Source: Pyrenula massariospora (Eukaryota; Ascomycota; Eurotiomycetes; Pyrenulales; Pyrenulaceae). From it: a stretch of 64,000 nucleotides of DNA. Positions 22,271-33,539 of this stretch are shown here, piece after piece (position 1 is the first letter of the stretch; every line of letters starts with the position of its first letter). The notes beneath the pieces were generated by a model. The model saw only the letters and a list, made by a program, of their open reading frames with translations. It did no database searches and had not been told where the DNA came from. The DNA lies in the NCBI GenBank assembly GCA_021030905.1, contig JAGFMI010000006.1, forward strand, positions 806,001-870,000, written 5' to 3'. A program made the translations under genes and the position numbers.

Positions 22271-24667
22271 ATGGCGCCGAACAGAGGAGCCCTTAATGAC
22301 GATCTTATTTTTACCTTATCCGACAACGAGTCTTTAGCCGAAGCAACTTCTGAATCCGAGGCCACCCACTTAAAACTTTTCAGCAAAAAACGAAAACGAG
22401 GTAACGAGCACAAGTCCGGGAGACCCACCAAAACACGCATTCAAGACGCTGAGATATCAAGTGAGACAATCCACGATGAGCCCTCCGAAGACTCCGCTTC
22501 CGAGCAGCATTCCGGAGAAGACGATGGAGTCATGGACCCAGATTTCGAGTTTAATATTGGTAGTACTCGAACGAACACATTCGAGGACTTTGATGGCTGG
22601 ACAATGCCTCCACATCAGGAGAATGGGGAAAAGCATGGCAACGGCACGAAGAGGGTCGTTGACATCGATGAGATCATCAAACGAAGACGACAGGATACAG
22701 CACAAAGTCAAAAGGGCATACGCGGCGAATTAGGCCAGAATCTTGGAGCACACGGGGACAGTGATCGTGGAAGCTCTCCAGACTCAGTTTCTAGCGGGAT
22801 ACATGATGGAGAATGGGAGAACGATGAGCTTATGGCAGAAGATTCCTTTGGAATGGGCGCGCTATCTGAGGATGAACGAGAGGATGATTCGAAACAAGGC
22901 GATGATCCAGCCTCTGCAAAAGCTGAGACAGAAACTGAGGATGACGCATCCGTTGCTTCCCCCACGGCACACCCAGACGATGATGTCCAAGAGTCTACTT
23001 CTGAAAGCGATAGTGAAGAAGTTGCCGAGAAAGAACGCCGTCGAGCTTTTTTCGCGCCGGAAGGGAACGCCGTGGAGTTGAAAAAGGGCGTTTCTGATTC
23101 AGCAACCTCGTTCCATAACTTTTCATTATCTCGACCAATTCTCAAAGGGCTCGCTGCAGTCGGCTATGCAAATCCAACCCCTATTCAAACTAAAGCTATA
23201 CCTATTGCCCTGATGGGTAAGGATATTGTCGGTGGGGCTGTTACAGGATCTGGAAAAACAGCTGCATTTATCATTCCCATACTTGAGAGGTTATTATACA
23301 GGCCACGGAAGGTACCAACGAGCCGTGTGGCTATTCTGATGCCAACTCGTGAACTTGCAGTTCAGTGCTTCAACGTCGCCACTAGGTTGGCTGGTTTCAC
23401 AGACGTCACTTTTTGTCAACTCGTAGGAGGCTTCAGTCTTCGCGAACAGGAAAACGTTCTTAAAAAAAGACCTGATGTCATAATCGCTACACCAGGGAGA
23501 TTCATTGACCATATGCGAAATTCTGCTAGCTTTACGGTAGACACGTTAGAAATCCTAGTGCTTGATGAAGCAGACCGAATGCTTGAAGAAGGATTTGCTG
23601 ATGAGCTCAATGAAATCTTGAAGACAATCCCAAGATCCAGGCAGACCATGCTATTTTCAGCAACGATGACTGATTCTGTGGACAAGCTCATTCGAGTAGG
23701 ACTTAATCGTCCAGTCCGGCTCCTCGTTGACGCAAAGAAACAAACAGTGGGTACGCTTACGCAAGAGTTTGTAAGATTGCGGCCTGGAAGAGAAGATAAA
23801 AGACTAGCTTACCTAGTACTACTTTGTAAGACGATCTACAGGGACAGAGTCATCGTCTTTTTCAGACAGAAGAAAGAAGCACATCGTGTAAGAATCATAT
23901 TTGGCCTTAACGGTCTGAAAGCAGCAGAATTACACGGGAGTATGACTCAGGAACAGCGAATAAGCAGCGTCGAGAATTTTCGGTCGGGAACATGTTCATT
24001 CTTGTTAGCAACAGACGTCGCTTCTCGAGGTCTTGATATCAAGGGTGTTGAGACTGTCATCAACTACGAAGCACCTCAAACTCACGAAATCTATCTTCAC
24101 CGCGTTGGAAGAACAGCGAGAGCAGGACGTGCTGGCCGTGCATGCACCATCGCAGCCGAGCCTGATCGCAAGGTTGTCAAAGCAGCGGTTAGAATGGGTA
24201 GAATGCAGGGAGCTAGGATCGTGAGCCGGATTGTCGACACATCTGAAGTTGACGTGTTGGCAAAGTCTCTCGAAGACATGGACGATGAAGTGGATGCCAT
24301 CCTTCAAGAAGAGAAGGAAGAGAAGCAGCTTGCCCAAGCCGAAATACAAGTAACAAAAGGTGACAATCTCATCAAGCATGAAGCTGAGATCTTTGCTAGA
24401 CCAAAGCGAACTTGGTTTGAGAGCGAAAAGGAGAAGAAAGCTGCGAAGAACGCCGGGCTGGCTGAATTGAATTCTCGAGAGGGCAACAACGGCAAAAGGC
24501 AAAAGAAGAAATTGAGCGGGAAGGACAGAAAGAAATTGGACGACCACAGAGAAAGAGTGGAAGGCAGACTTTGGAAAAAGGGAACGAAAGACACTTTGGC
24601 GAACGGCAGAAGAATGCCGACTAGGAAGAGTAACAAGTCCTCCACTCGGGTTAGAAAGCGAAGATGA
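22271..24667 (+). CDS. DRS1: DEAD-box RNA helicase Drs1 (DDX27), ribosome biogenesis
   Basis: A nucleolar ATP-dependent RNA helicase for 60S ribosomal subunit (27S pre-rRNA) maturation. It is a single exon of 798 aa, within the usual size range of fungal Drs1. An acidic, low-complexity N-terminus of about 260 residues precedes the helicase core. Motifs in order are the Q region ([19 protein letters not shown]), motif I AVTGSGKT (about 321-328), Ia [17 protein letters not shown] (DEAD near 432), [30 protein letters not shown] and [13 protein letters not shown] (about 610). The C-terminus is Lys-rich with repeated KK and RKRR-type signals expected for nucleolar targeting. No intron is needed. 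Confidence 0.95.
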   Translation: MAPNRGALNDDLIFTLSDNESLAEATSESEATHLKLFSKKRKRGNEHKSGRPTKTRIQDAEISSETIHDEPSEDSASEQHSGEDDGVMDPDFEFNIGSTRTNTFEDFDGWTMPPHQENGEKHGNGTKRVVDIDEIIKRRRQDTAQSQKGIRGELGQNLGAHGDSDRGSSPDSVSSGIHDGEWENDELMAEDSFGMGALSEDEREDDSKQGDDPASAKAETETEDDASVASPTAHPDDDVQESTSESDSEEVAEKERRRAFFAPEGNAVELKKGVSDSATSFHNFSLSRPILKGLAAVGYANPTPIQTKAIPIALMGKDIVGGAVTGSGKTAAFIIPILERLLYRPRKVPTSRVAILMPTRELAVQCFNVATRLAGFTDVTFCQLVGGFSLREQENVLKKRPDVIIATPGRFIDHMRNSASFTVDTLEILVLDEADRMLEEGFADELNEILKTIPRSRQTMLFSATMTDSVDKLIRVGLNRPVRLLVDAKKQTVGTLTQEFVRLRPGREDKRLAYLVLLCKTIYRDRVIVFFRQKKEAHRVRIIFGLNGLKAAELHGSMTQEQRISSVENFRSGTCSFLLATDVASRGLDIKGVETVINYEAPQTHEIYLHRVGRTARAGRAGRACTIAAEPDRKVVKAAVRMGRMQGARIVSRIVDTSEVDVLAKSLEDMDDEVDAILQEEKEEKQLAQAEIQVTKGDNLIKHEAEIFARPKRTWFESEKEKKAAKNAGLAELNSREGNNGKRQKKKLSGKDRKKLDDHRERVEGRLWKKGTKDTLANGRRMPTRKSNKSSTRVRKRR

Positions 24668-25704
24668 CATGCAGACTATGGGGCTCCACATTAGATCAAT
24701 CTATTAGAGTAGCTCATTCACATCAATAACGATCCCTCATACTCATATCTGTGGATGATAGGCGCGATGTCAACATCCAGGCCACCACTAACAAATCCAG
24801 CGGCAAAGAAGCTACAGTCTTCTCAATGACAAACAATGACATGGAAACCACTTTTGGGAGGCTTAGCGCAGAAGAAATGCCCAAATCAGGTGCCACTACA
24901 GCTACTAGAAGGTGCATGAAGTCTGTGGTCAGAGCCCAGCAATGACTCTTTGAGGCAGGTTCAGGCCCAACGTAGGAGCAGAGTTCTGGAGGGGGAGTTA
25001 ACGGTCACGTGTTGTCCATTCTAGGCTTAGCGGTGGGTGAGAGCTAAATTTGGAGCGGGCGCAGGGGCGGAAATGTTTCGTTTCCGCGAAGCCTCCCGCC
25101 CACCATTCTTTCCAAATAGCAACAACACATGGCCTTTGAACCCATGACCCCATTTACCGCTCGCATCTCGCGTGCCCCACGTTTCAAGATCTTCTATTCT
25201 CCAATCTGTAAGCTGACAGGCTAATCCTATCCAAACACATCGTTAGCTTGACGACTGGCCGCGCATGCCCAACGGCTTTAGCCTGCTGACCTCCTGCTTA
25301 ACCAGCCACTGCAGCCAATAACACATCTGGCTCCTTGCCCAGAAGGCGCCGGCTCCCAAGTTTTCCGCTGCGGAAGATGCTGACGTCTCCCTGCCATCCC
25401 GCGCCTCCGGATATCTTGCTACCGTTCTAAGAATGCGCGTCTGGCGGCAATTCTCAATTTTAGCTGCATCTGGCTTACCTCTTGTGAGATGCAAAAGCCA
25501 CCTAGGCACCGGAAGCGCGATGTACTTCATGTAAAAGCTATAAGAAGCAGTAAAGACCATGATGATCGATGCTCATCCTCAATATCATCTCAAAGCTCAG
25601 TGCCTGATCTAGTATAACGAATCTCATTTGTATTTCCTATCTCCTTAGAGTCAACCTCACACTCACTTGAACTTGATCATTTATAACCATACTTTAATTT
25701 CAAG
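24668..25704. other. Intergenic
   Basis: Lies between DRS1 and the cupin gene. Open frames at 24751-24945 (+) and 25243-25560 (-) are unrecognised. The right end is likely the cupin promoter and leader, with a TATAAGAAG-like run at about 25539 and a pyrimidine- and A-rich leader just before the start. Confidence 0.45.
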
Positions 25705-26520
25705 ATGTCTCTCTCGTATAGCTCAATCTTCCTCGCTGTTCTCGTTACTGCTACTAGCATCTCTGCCACACCCCTCAACCGCAGAACACCTTTCTCTCCC
25801 GTTCCAAATGGACATTACCGCCGTACCAACGCGGCTGCCAGTGGTTCTACTGGCGCTGTGGGCCCAAATCCTACGAATGTTGCCCCTCCTCCACCTGCAA
25901 ACAGCGACTTGATCAGCAAGCTTGAGCTGGCTCCTAGCGCTGTCGACCGGACGAAAATCCTCACCCAAGAGGGCAAGAATTTCGAACCTTACCTCTTTGA
26001 CTTCAACAACAAGCCCGATACTGGCGCTGGTGGCCACGTCGTTCTTGCTGACCGCTCATCCATGCCCGCCCTAGTCGACCTCGGCATCTCCTCTGCCGTC
26101 GGCTTCATGAATCCCTGTGGCATGAACACTGCTCACACGCACCCTCGTGCTACCGAGTTTCTGACCGTCGTGGACGGCGAGATTGAGACCGGCTTTATTC
26201 TGGAAAACAAATTCACCACCGAAGTCAAGAGAACGCTCAAGAAGTTCCAGGGCACAGTGTTCCCAATGGGCAGCATTCACTTCCAGTTCAACAACAAGTG
26301 CGAGCCTGCCACATTCGTGGCAGGTCTTAACAGTGAAGACCCTGGCGCTAGCACAATTGCACAGAATTTCTTCGCCTTAGACAAGGATATCGTTGACTTC
26401 ACTCTTGGCTTCCCGAGCGCAATTGACGGGAGCAACTTTGACCAGTTCAAGAACTCGATTCCAGCCAGCTTTGCGCAGAATATTAAGACCTGCTTGGCTA
26501 ACTGCAAAGGAAAGATGTAA
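25705..26520 (+). CDS. Secreted germin/spherulin-like cupin
   Basis: A single exon of 271 aa. It has a signal peptide (LAVLVTATSISA), a short pro-like Pro/Gly/Ser-rich stretch, and then one cupin_1 domain. Cupin motif 1 is GMNTAHTHPRATEFLTVVDG, with both metal-binding His residues and the Glu. Motif 2 is GTVFPMGSIHFQFN. Together these supply the 3-His/1-Glu manganese site of germins and spherulins. A paired Cys near the C-terminus (KTCLANCKGKM) may form a disulfide. Codon use is C-ending and biased compared with the neighbours, suggesting strong expression. Proteins of this type occur in fungal walls and secretomes. Enzyme activity (oxalate oxidase or superoxide dismutase) cannot be predicted with confidence. 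Confidence 0.9.
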   Translation: MSLSYSSIFLAVLVTATSISATPLNRRTPFSPVPNGHYRRTNAAASGSTGAVGPNPTNVAPPPPANSDLISKLELAPSAVDRTKILTQEGKNFEPYLFDFNNKPDTGAGGHVVLADRSSMPALVDLGISSAVGFMNPCGMNTAHTHPRATEFLTVVDGEIETGFILENKFTTEVKRTLKKFQGTVFPMGSIHFQFNNKCEPATFVAGLNSEDPGASTIAQNFFALDKDIVDFTLGFPSAIDGSNFDQFKNSIPASFAQNIKTCLANCKGKM

Positions 26521-26996
26521 AGAGTACGAGTTACTGGAGAGAGGCTGCAATTTGTCTTGGCCTTTTTAATAGCATAGCGAAGGTGTTGGGGCTCTGGGAG
26601 ATATGTCTGGTATCTCTTTAATTGAGCATTTTAATAGCATGGCATGTGTCCTCTCTTCAGTTGAATTGCTGCAAGGATTTCTCACATTTGAGCCTGAGCG
26701 ACTTTCCTGCTATCAATTTCGTCTTTATTAGCGTAAAGTCTATAAGCGCTAATTTAATTTCTTTGTCGAATTATCTGAATCCTCAAATCCCCTTCATCGA
26801 AGCAAAGTGAAAGTTCTTTGTCGGACCAAGCGATATTTACACATCATGTCCACACATGCCATCTCAAGTTTCCTTTGTCTTCGAACGAAGTTTTGTCCAA
26901 TTGTCGAAGCAGCATTTGACCGTGTTCACGACGACATATCAAGACAGAAGATAAAATTCTTTGCGGAAATTATTTGCTCGAGCAGGAGCTGAGAAT
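26521..26996. other. Intergenic
   Basis: AT-rich 3' flank of the cupin gene and 5' flank of the RING-like gene. No feature is recognised. Confidence 0.45.
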
Positions 26997-27808
26997 ATGA
27001 CGGCTCATTCAATAAAAAACACTCAAGAGTGGCCACGAAAAATGCATGTAGGACAAGGTCCCCGTGGGCGAGTGACTTGGTGTATAATTTGCATGGGCAG
27101 AATCGGAAACAATGAAAAGTCAGTTACGCATCCACCACCATGCGACAGCACCTTCCATCTTGAACACTTCGACGGATGGATGCGAAAGCTTCGCTTATTG
27201 CGCGTACGATTTCGATGTCCAGCGTGCAATGAAGCGGTTGGAGATCACAACCTGTACAGCAGTATCTATCACGATCGCCCTAGGTCGGGGGGCATTATCG
27301 AAGATTTACACTGCGATATTGGATCCAAGTTTGACGGTCCCTGCCACCGCCGCTAGTTTTGTCCTAACTAAGCTCAAGTCCAAGAGAGGTCGCACTTTTT
27401 CAACACCGCATCGGGGCACTGGGCAGCAGTGAGGTATTGCTACACCATCGCAGAACCAGCCGTGATGACAGAATCCATTTCTCATCGGACGTTCTTGAGC
27501 AAGCCTGCGGACCTACTAACGGTCTTCTCATTGACAGCTCCAGCGCAGGGCGTGCCTTTGACGTCTTTTATTCTTTTCCAATCAGTAGCGGCCACATCCC
27601 CGAACGGTGTGAAGGATTGATGATTAAACGAATAGATATTGTCCACGATCTCATGCTGAGGCGTGACCGATTGGATAACTTTCTTACTAATTCCCATCTA
27701 TCAACTCGATCACAGTTATTCTCTATTTTCCAAGTAGAGCTGCGGTGTAAGAACGCCGTACTGATGTACGTTCGTAGGTTAAACAAACGTCTTCAATTGA
27801 GCTCCTGA
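26997..27808 (+). CDS. RING-like zinc-finger protein, uncharacterised
   Basis: Two likely exons, 26997-27336 and 27387-27808, would be joined by a 50-nt intron with branch CCTAACTA and acceptor AG. The donor GTCCCT is weak. Phases close exactly (253 aa). The N-terminal region carries a RING-type pattern: Cys29-x2-Cys32, Cys49, His54, His57 and Cys74-x2-Cys77, with the hydrophobic FDGW block after the third pair. Aligned to RING-H2 fingers, the usual fourth ligand is Ser51 and the sixth position is His, so zinc binding at one site is doubtful. The rest (from about residue 115) is unfamiliar, ending in a basic, helix-like region. This could be an E3 ligase-like protein, an orphan gene, or a gene under decay. 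The start and the intron are the least certain parts. Confidence 0.5.
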
Positions 27809-28054
27809 AAAGCACTTTGTGCTTGGCGCGCCCTCCAAGGCTTTGAAGATCCCACGCCCCGAGATTTTGCGATCCCCCGCACAGCAAAGTTACCCCACAC
27901 TCAAACGCTTCGCAACGAGTCAGGAAATCATAAGGCGTGGATGCTGATTTTTGGTTCCTGTGACTCATCTCCTTCTATGTCTTCCTCGAGGTGATTTTTC
28001 AAGTCTGAGTCTGGCAAATTTGTCAAGTACACGCACCCGAACCGCACTACCAGC

Positions 28055-30249
28055 ATGCCTATGTACTGTGTACCACCTACCCTTTCTAAGGCGTGCAAGA
28101 CTGGTTACTTACAGATTTATAGGCTCCGAGAACCATGGAAGAAATATCGCAAGTTCCAACATCTAGACCTGCCAAATCGTCAATGGCCCTCCAAATCTAT
28201 CGAGAAGCCACCACGGTGGCTCGCCACCGATCTACGAGACGGGAATCAAAGTCTGGTAGACCCCATGGTAGCGTGCCTCCCAAGAACGTGTTGCAGGCTA
28301 TGATGCTGATTGTGTCGCAGGACGGAGAACAAAAGTTTCGATACTTCAAGATGTTGGTAGAATTAGGCTACAAGGAGATTGAGGTGTCATTCCCTTCAGC
28401 GTCCCAAACGGATTTCGACTTCACAAGGTCCCTTGTTGAGACCCCAGGTGCTGTACCCGGCGATGTCTACCTTCAGGTCTTGTCACCATGTCGAGAAGAT
28501 CTCATTCGAACGACAGTTGAGTCCCTTTATGGCGCCAAGAAGGCTATATTGCATCTCTATGTTGCAACCTCGGAATGCTTCCAAAAGATAGTGTTTGGTA
28601 TGACGCCGGATGAAAACATTGCCCTGGCTGTCAAATGCACAAAGCTTGCTCGGTCTTTAACAAAAGATGCGCCTACGTCATCTCCTGCTTCTAAGACCGA
28701 ATGGCTATACGAGTTCTCCCCCGAGACATTCTCCGATACATCTCCAGAGTTCGCTGTACAGATCTGCGAAGCTGTTAAAGCTGCCTGGGAACCAACCGAA
28801 GATGCCCAATTAATATTCAACCTGCCTGCCACCGTTGAAATGGCTACTCCAAATGTTTATGCGGATCAAATAGAATATTTCTGCTCCCACATGACTGAGA
28901 GGGAAAAGTTTTGCGTTTCGTTACACCCACATAACGATAGAGGATGTGCTGTGGCAGCAGCAGAACTGGCTCAAATGGCTGGTGCCCAACGAGTAGAGGG
29001 AACACTTTTTGGAAATGGCGAGCGTACTGGCAATGTTGACCTAGTTACCCTGGCATTGAACCTATATACACAGGGCATATGGCCTAACATCGACTTCAGC
29101 GACATCAATAGCGTTATACGCATGGTCGAAGAGTCCAACAAGATCCCAGTAAACGAGAGATGGCCCTACGGTGGACAGCTCGTTGTATGTGCTTTCTCTG
29201 GCTCCCATCAAGATGCTATAAAGAAGGGATTCAACGCGCGAAAAGCGGCAGGTGCCAAACGAGAAGACCCTTGGCAAATGCCCTACTTGCCTCTTGACCC
29301 ACAAGATATCGGTCGGACTTACGAGGCCATCATCAGAGTAAACAGCCAGAGCGGAAAGGGTGGCGTTGCTTGGATCATCCAAAACAGCCTTGAGCTCGAT
29401 CTCCCTCGTGGCCTTCAGATTGCATTTAGCAAGATTGTACAGAAGGAAGCTGATGTCAAGGGTCGGGAACTCCTCCCCCGTGAGATCCAGCATCTTTTCG
29501 AGGACGCCTATCACCTGAAGAGGAATCCGCGATTCACTCTCATTGATTATAACATCACCACCGACCGCTCTGTCTCCCCTGCACCATTGGCCATGCAGAA
29601 TCCTACCAACGGCCAAACCCCCGCCGCTCCACCAGGCGCTTCCCTCAAACGTCGCTTCGCAGGTATCATCGCTATCGACGGGGCCCATCATCCTATCGTC
29701 GGCGTCGGGAACGGCGCTATATCGTCCTTAGCCAACGCGCTACGTTCTTTGAGTATCGATCTCGACGTCAATGACTACAAGGAGCACGCCATCGGCGGGG
29801 GCAAAGACGTCAAGGCAGCCACCTACATCGAATGCCACGCGACCGGGCTGGGCAACGCCGACAAAGTCTGGGGCGTCGGAATCCACGAAGACGTCGTCCA
29901 GGCCAGTTTGATGGCGCTCCTCGGGGCAGCCAGCTCGGTAAGTTAAGCCCACCCCACGCTCTCGCAACACACCCTTCCCTCCCCGCAGAATCACTAACCC
30001 AGAGCCCACGTATGTCAGTTCCTAACGTCCCGCGCCTCGACACCGATCCCCTGGTCCCCCAAGCGCCTCGACACATTCACGCGCGACGAGCTCCACGCGC
30101 TCGAGCAACTCAAGCTCGGCGACGATTCTTCTCTCTCCCCAACGAGGGAGGGTCTCAAGACGTTCAAGGAGAACCTGAAGGAGCAGAAGGTCGATATTGA
30201 GAAGCTGGAGCACGAAGCTGAGACAGCGGGGACTAATGGGAGGGCATGA
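28055..30249 (+). CDS. LEU4: 2-isopropylmalate synthase
   Basis: The first committed step of leucine biosynthesis: acetyl-CoA plus 2-oxoisovalerate to 2-isopropylmalate. Exons are 28055-28062 (8 nt), 28123-28267, 28321-29937 and 30019-30249; 666 aa. Splicing the 8-nt exon gives [14 protein letters not shown], matching the usual fungal N-terminus. Then come [13 protein letters not shown] (catalytic Arg and metal Asp), [31 protein letters not shown] (metal-binding HxH-type segment) and [15 protein letters not shown]. The C-terminal LeuA dimer/allosteric region has GIIAIDG and [11 protein letters not shown]. It ends in a 76-residue basic/acidic helical tail encoded by exon 4. Introns are 60, 53 and 81 nt. 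Intron 1 is in frame without a stop. No longer upstream ATG in frame exists before a stop codon. Confidence 0.93.
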
Positions 30250-30890
30250 TGGTGAATGGGGAGAGCAAATTGTATTGTCGAGTGACAAATGCTGGGCTGA
30301 CTTGCTAGTGCAAGTCGTCCGCTCCTATAGGGGGGCGTCGTTCGGCAGCAGAACATTAAAAGTTATTGAGCTGCTCGTCTTTTGTTTTCTAAAAAAACAA
30401 AGAAAAAAAAAGGGAAAAAAAATTAGTCCAAAGGCTTGCATCCAACTTCGGCGCGCAAAGGCATCGGATATCTCATGGTTGTTCAAAAAACCTTTTGGGA
30501 AAGGCCTTAGAGCTGACCCACATATATATACCCGTCAAACAATATATTCAGCATTAACACCTCTTTTTAAACCGAGCTATATATATGCAATGATCAAGTT
30601 TCAAGTCTATCGCTTTCTATAACTCTGTGACTATTAATGGCCAAGCTCCATCTCCCGCGCACCTCGCATCCCATGCCAAACTGATATCCTATACAGACAG
30701 AGACCTGCAATCCTAGAATACTCAATAAAGACGTTCGCAAAACTCTCCACAAACCACCGAGCAGCCCAATGAACGGATGTATCCATGCCCATTTGAGGAA
30801 TGTCATGTGCCCACAGCCAAAACTTGTCCTGCCAACGTACCATCTCCCTCCGTAGTCCTCTCTCTTAGAAAACCATCCTCCCCTTCAGCA
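30250..30890. other. Convergent intergenic region with A-rich run
   Basis: Holds the 3' flanks of LEU4 and the minus-strand gene. There is an A-rich, low-complexity tract at about 30390-30423 and TATATA-rich stretches near 30520-30590. No gene is seen. Confidence 0.5.
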
Positions 30891-32738
30891 TCAATTGATC
30901 CCTTCGTTCCCACCACCAACCTCCAACCACCCGCTCAAATCCGCCCCACCAACATCCTCCACATCCTCCACCATCACCGCCGTAACCTTGCTAACCTTCC
31001 TCAGCGGCGTTCCGTTCCCCATCCGCCTCCCCTTCTCACCACTCTCACCCACTGCAGTCTCAACATCCGACTTGTCACTCCGGAGCCTCTTCTTACCCTT
31101 TCCATCCCTGCCTGCACTTGTAGGAGTAGCTGCTTCCCCAATCTCCCCATCTCCTTCACTGTCCTCGGCACTCTCTGTTGCCTTCTGCAAAACTACCCTT
31201 GGGCCACTAGATCTTCGGTTTACCGCGTCCTCCGGTCGGAGCAGCGGCGAGACGTTCTCCTTCTCCCCCGACCTTGGCGATGGATTCCTAGAGCTTGCTG
31301 CTGAGGGGGCGCGGGTAGATCTATTTCTGGAAGCAGCACGTGTGGAGCCCGGTTTCGTGCTGACTGTGGCATAGCTTGCACTTCTCGCAAGAGCGGCAGC
31401 ACTTGGTCGAGTCTCCCTTGTCGTAGTCGAAGCACTGGCAGGAGTGTTCGATGGCACACGATAGGCAGGATCGGGATCGTCTTTGCTTGGGCTGGGCAGG
31501 TTCGCAACATCTTGCGCCAGAGCGCTAATAACAGGGTCGTTGGCTTCGGTGCGGAATGGCTCGCTGTCATGGCGCTGGTTCGGTTTGACCTCAAAGCTGA
31601 GTCCCGTCATGCCGGATATGCTACGGTCGTTGGTCTTTTCACTGATGGAAGGATAGTCTGGCATAGGTGTATCTTCGATTGTGGAGCGACGGCCACCATA
31701 GAAAGCTGGTGTGAGCTTTTTTGCCGAATGCGTTGGCTCCAAAAAGGGATCTGGCAATCCTGGCTTTGAACCCCGCGTATTGTCAGCTGGATGCATTCCA
31801 GCTTCCCAAGGGTAATCATTGATCAGGGCAGAGCTGGTGGGGGGCGGCGCTGCGGCTTTGCCGTACGGCAGGCTCGGATTTTTTCGAGTTTTGCTTTTAC
31901 TTGGCGAATGAGCATGAAGGTCGTCATGCATCGTCCTCTGGGTCTGTGCCGAACGAGCTGCGTAGGGTAGATTTCGTGCGTTCCACATACCCGGATTGGG
32001 CCAGGCAACGCCGGAGAATTCAAGAATATCTGCGTTTTCGTTAGCTCAAATGGCATGAATGCACAGGCTATAGAGATAACGGCAACGGGAATTTGAACTC
32101 ACGTAACGGAGCATGCTGAAACGAGAAAGCTAATACATCCCTAACACGTTCAAACGGGTGAGATCGGTGTGGTCTTGAAAACCCTTCAGCGATGACAACA
32201 CGGATCCTCCCCAGCAACTCTCCAGCGTCCCAGTGACTCTGATGTAAGATCTCTTGGTGAAATGGAGGGAACTTCAAAGGGGCCGGGTTGCCGTTTTTGT
32301 CTAGGAGTGTAGTCTCTTCGATTACACATGGCCAAGTGGTGTGTTGTGCAAGGACATTGCCGGAGACAAACAGTCCGTCGACGTAGATCCTAGCCTCAAA
32401 TGCAACGACATCCTCAATCTGCATCAGGCTTTCAAGTGTTTTTGACGGCTTTGGCGCACCGTCCCAGCTATGTATGGAGATACGGAATGGTGAGTCTGAA
32501 GCGAGGCTAGGAACGAAAGTCGTCAGCACGGGAAGTCGAGGGTTTTCGCCTCCGTAGATTGCTGAATTAGTGAGGAAAGAAGGGTCTGCTTCGCTTCAGT
32601 TAGGCTTTTCCAAAACACACCGGAATTTATGATCTCACCGTCCCGGTCTCGGATGACAAAGCATTGAGTCTTAAATTCCTGTATAGGGATTTTGGAACCC
32701 TCGGGAAACAGCAAGACATCCCAGCTCTGGTATCTCAT
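30891..32738 (-). CDS. Conserved uncharacterised fungal protein with disordered C-terminal tail
   Basis: Three exons (32738-32639, 32588-32103, 32029-30891) with introns of 50 and 73 nt; 574 aa. The folded N-terminal part starts MRYQSWDVLLFPE and includes FKTQCFVIRDRDADPSF, SPFRISIHSWDG, FEARIYVDGLFVSG, a CVIEE block and ILEFSGVAWPNPGMWN, which appears only after intron 2 is removed. This reads as a beta-rich domain seen in ascomycete proteins I cannot name. From about residue 220 the sequence is disordered and basic, rich in Ser, Pro, Thr and Arg, with KEN-like and KKRLR motifs that may act as nuclear signals. No catalytic motif was recognised. A beta-sandwich of C2 or similar type is only a guess. 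Confidence 0.78.
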
Positions 32739-33539
32739 GTTGTGAGACTGGCATTCACGGTTTTAATATTATAATAAACCATTGGTAACTCTGAAACAAA
32801 TGAGAAGGTCGGATCCGGAACGAATTCACATTTCGCTGTAACTCATAGAGAAACGTAGACGGTGAACGAGAGAAACATGAGCGAAGCGAATCTGTAGGTA
32901 AGGAAGCGTGTGAAGGAACGTCCGGCGACAAGTGCAGGTTGCTGCGCCAGCCTAGAACAGTACCATGGAAGGCGGTCGCAGGGTGAGGCTTTCCCGGAAC
33001 GAGACCGTTCAACCAGGAAGGGGCGGCTGAGAAAGTATAGAATGTTGAGATCCGTTCGACATCAAGTTTATGGTCATAATTTCAACAAGGCTCTTTTTTG
33101 GTTCTAGCGATGCAGGGCACGGCACTGAGATTGCTACAACAAAAGACTCAGCACAAGAGGTGAACAACAACTGCGAGATAAGAATAACAGTGATCAATAT
33201 CATAAGCCCCAAAATTGTAGAGACAGCGTTAAGATCGATCGAATCTCCGAGACCAGTGGCTATAATGGGTCAGCCATGCAGACAGAATAGATGACCGTCT
33301 TCACAGCATAGAGGCCGTCCTCGAAGTTAATACCGAATTCTTCCGCCCAAATAAGTGTAAACAATTGGAGGTAAGACTATGCGATCTCATTAGTGTAGAT
33401 AAAGAAATATGCGTCCCTCACTCCGTATAGTGCATACACAATTTGGGTATTCGAAATGACGGAATATACAATCGACGCCGAGGCGATGGTTGAGAGGATC
33501 TTTCAAAGAACGCCATACGCCTTTACACAAGACCGGCCA
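32739..33539. other. Intergenic
   Basis: Presumed promoter of the uncharacterised gene to the left and 3' flank of som1 to the right. Nothing is recognised. Confidence 0.45.

Noticed and set aside
29062-29691. 209-codon antisense frame inside LEU4
   Set aside because: It lies fully opposite a conserved enzyme exon, has no family match and is explained by codon composition.
28135-29946. LEU4 read as one 603-codon frame
   Set aside because: This frame runs through an intron (28268-28320) and replaces the conserved N-terminal catalytic segment with unrelated residues.
30377-30430. A-rich tract as a possible retroelement tail
   Set aside because: No element body, target-site duplication or coding remnant beside it; more likely low-complexity flank of LEU4.
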